Shown: piece after piece, positions 62,924 through 64,000 of the stretch
How the letters are laid out: each line of letters starts with the position of its first letter
How positions within the stretch are numbered: position 1 is the first letter of the stretch
Source of the DNA: Flagellimonas zhangzhouensis
GTDB lineage: Bacteria; Bacteroidota; Bacteroidia; Flavobacteriales; Flavobacteriaceae
Reading direction: 5' to 3'
Assembly: GCF_900102925.1 (NCBI RefSeq)
Contig: NZ_FNKI01000001.1
Coordinates: 434,001 to 498,000 of the forward strand
Length of the DNA stretch: 64,000 nt
Position numbers and translations under genes: made by a program
The notes under the pieces: generated by a model
Database searches by the model: none
What the model saw: the letters and a program-made list of their open reading frames with translations, nothing else
What the model was told of the DNA's origin: nothing

Positions 62924-62951
62924 AAAAAGGTGGAATAGCTTCCACCTTTTT
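62924..62951 (+). terminator. Rho-independent terminator after the lipoprotein pair
   Basis: Stem AAAAAGGTGGAA / TTCCACCTTTTT with loop TAGC. The stem is the same as in small RNA copy A (GGTGGAA / TTCCACC); the loops are GCTA and TAGC. Confidence 0.9.
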
Positions 62952-63100
62952 TATTTTCTACAATTCCCAAAATTCAAAATTCAGTATCCGTTACTTGACA
63001 AATATCAATAAAGCGGTTCCATAGTACACTTCAACCAATTTCGGGGACTTTCATCCGAAAACTTGTTTTCCAAAATTAAGCTTGCCTTACATTTGGAGGA
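62952..63100. other. non-coding spacer before small RNA copy B
   Basis: No coding frame. It holds the promoter of copy B: TTG at 63063-63065, 22 bp spacer, exact -7 box TACATTTG at 63088-63095. Confidence 0.5.
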
Positions 63101-63170
63101 CCATAGCATAAGTAGGTTAAGTTCATGGTAAGATTTGGGGAAAGAAGGCGGAGTTATCTCCGCCTTCTTT
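63101..63170 (+). ncRNA. putative small RNA, copy B
   Basis: The 40-nt core at 63101-63140 is identical to copy A at every position. It passes into a terminator with 13-bp perfect arms (AAAGAAGGCGGAG / CTCCGCCTTCTTT, loop TTAT). The exact -7 box TACATTTG ends 5 nt before the core, so the predicted 5' end of the transcript coincides with the start of the conserved core. No reading frame. Confidence 0.75.
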
Positions 63171-63293
63171 ATGTTTGACTACCAAGTATTTATCTAAATT
63201 ATCGACGAACTGCACGTTTTCATTTTCCTACACAAATCAAAAATTTATCTAAAAGCCTTTGTTATTTTACACAATACCAGTATTTTAGTCTCG

Positions 63294-63366
63294 CCATAGC
63301 ATAAGTAGGTTAAGTTTATGGTAAGATTTGGGACGAAAAGGGTGAGGGCTTCCTCACCCTTTTCTA
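63294..63366 (+). ncRNA. putative small RNA, copy C
   Basis: The core at 63294-63332 matches A and B except for one C-to-T change (TTAAGTTTATGG) and the last base. The change turns an unpaired C next to ATGG into a T that extends the CCAT/ATGG pairing (CCATA/TATGG). Terminator: GAAAAGGGTGAGG / CCTCACCCTTTTC, loop GCTT. Promoter: TTTG at 63258-63261, 19-bp spacer, TATTTTAG at 63281-63288 ending 5 nt before the core. Confidence 0.75.
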
Positions 63367-63385
63367 TTTTAGAAAACGAAAACAA

Positions 63386-63416
63386 AAAAAGCCCCGCACA
63401 ATGTGCGGGGCTTTTT
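63386..63416. terminator. bidirectional terminator between small RNA C and the SOD gene
   Basis: Stem GCCCCGCAC / GTGCGGGGC, flanked by A-run and T-run. It serves the leftward SOD gene. Confidence 0.9.
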
Positions 63417-63437
63417 CAACTATCAGAATGAATTCAT

Positions 63438-64000
63438 TTATTTACCAGCCTCATAGTTTTCTGATACCTTTTCCCAATTAATTACATTGAAAAAAGAAGA
63501 AATATAGTCTGGTCTTCTGTTTTGATAGTTTAGGTAATACGCGTGCTCCCAAACATCCAATCCTAAAATTGGCGTTCCACCACAACCAATACCTGGCATT
63601 AGAGGATTGTCTTGATTTGGCGTAGAGCAAATATCTACTTTACCACCTTCGTGCACACACAACCAAGCCCATCCAGAACCAAATTGAGATGCAGCAGCAG
63701 CGGCAAATTTTTCTTTAAAAGCATCAAAAGAACCAAAAGCAGCATCGATTGCAGATGCCAAATCACCAGTTGGAGTTCCTCCTCCGTCTGGGGACATTAC
63801 TTCCCAAAACAAACAGTGGTTAAAATATCCACCTCCGTTATTTCTAACTGCGCTGTTGGACATATCCAATCCAGAAAGGATGTCTTCAATACTTTTTCCT
63901 TCAAGGTCGGTTCCTTCAATGGCGCCATTTAGTTTGGTAGTATATCCATTATGGTGCTTGGTATGGTGAATCTCCATGGTCCTAGCATCTATATTTGGTT
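63438..64000 (-). CDS. Fe/Mn superoxide dismutase, 5' end outside the window
   Basis: The reading frame runs out of the window; residues [19 protein letters not shown] are visible at the truncated start, so about 15 residues are missing. It converts superoxide to H2O2 and O2. Metal ligands: His in HHTKHHNGY, His in [11 protein letters not shown], Asp and His in [14 protein letters not shown]. The features do not clearly separate Fe from Mn enzymes. A terminator follows at 63386-63416. Confidence 0.94.
   Translation of the reverse strand, partial: PNIDARTMEIHHTKHHNGYTTKLNGAIEGTDLEGKSIEDILSGLDMSNSAVRNNGGGYFNHCLFWEVMSPDGGGTPTGDLASAIDAAFGSFDAFKEKFAAAAASQFGSGWAWLCVHEGGKVDICSTPNQDNPLMPGIGCGGTPILGLDVWEHAYYLNYQNRRPDYISSFFNVINWEKVSENYEAGK

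Noticed and set aside
60533..63366. Integron attC array or CRISPR-like array formed by the three repeats
   Set aside because: Only three copies with uneven distances, no integrase or cas gene, and each repeat has its own promoter-like box and terminator, which fits RNA genes better.
1..64000. tRNA or rRNA genes
   Set aside because: No cloverleaf with T-loop and CCA-type end and no rRNA-like stretch was found on either strand by eye; short tRNAs could still be missed without a covariance search.

Overview
The window is a 64 kb stretch of a Bacteroidota chromosome, almost certainly Flavobacteriaceae. Evidence from the sequence: many genes carry Bacteroidota-type -7 boxes (TAnnTTTG) and few show a Shine-Dalgarno, lipoproteins are frequent, and family-typical genes are present (the Bat operon, an IPExxxVDY-type protein beside pyk and rnc, RNase H with a viroplasmin domain, a SulP/carbonic anhydrase pair). 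G+C is about 40% by eye. A marine genus such as Muricauda/Allomuricauda or Maribacter would fit; this is inference, and no rRNA is present to fix it. No rRNA, tRNA, CRISPR array, transposase or integrase was seen.

Layout. 1-7.3 kb: an AraC regulator cut by the window edge, a lipoprotein, then gpsA and glpD. These two glycerol-3-phosphate dehydrogenase genes are separated by an AT-rich island of two surface-protein genes, flanked by a 51-bp imperfect duplication of the gpsA 3' end. 7.3-13.9 kb: CvpA, a CAP-domain lipoprotein, 3-hydroxyanthranilate dioxygenase, an ALDH7-type dehydrogenase, a helix-hairpin-helix protein, an acyl-ACP desaturase and a phosphoesterase. 14-17 kb: fructokinase plus amylosucrase, a compact sucrose-use pair. 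17-19.7 kb: a leftward operon of AKR, SDR and an AlbA_2-domain protein. 19.9-28.9 kb: the complete Bat/MoxR operon. 29-33.2 kb: SulP transporter with carbonic anhydrase, then pheS. 33.2-40.1 kb: an RND efflux operon bracketed by a GbsR/MarR-type and a TetR regulator; a perfect palindrome lies in the promoter. 40.2-46.2 kb: an aminotransferase with a Tat-like leader, a permease and a secreted M20 amidohydrolase, then YhhN, CYTH and dinB. 46.2-56 kb: an M16 protease, TetR, an AhpD-like protein, AraC, pyk, an IPExxxVDY-type protein, rnc, fabF and acpP. 56.2-60.4 kb: purN, rnhA, a PfkB kinase and a purF-type gene.

The most unusual part is the right end (60.4-63.4 kb). Three copies of an almost identical 39-40 nt sequence each sit 5-6 nt downstream of a -7-like box, and each runs directly into a Rho-independent terminator of different sequence. 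They look like three paralogous small RNA genes of about 70 nt. Between copy A and copies B/C lies a cassette: a large lipoprotein whose AT-rich C-terminus carries an HEYVH metallopeptidase motif, followed 12 bp later by an AT-rich small lipoprotein. This resembles a polymorphic toxin/immunity pair. A superoxide dismutase gene, cut by the window end, closes the window.
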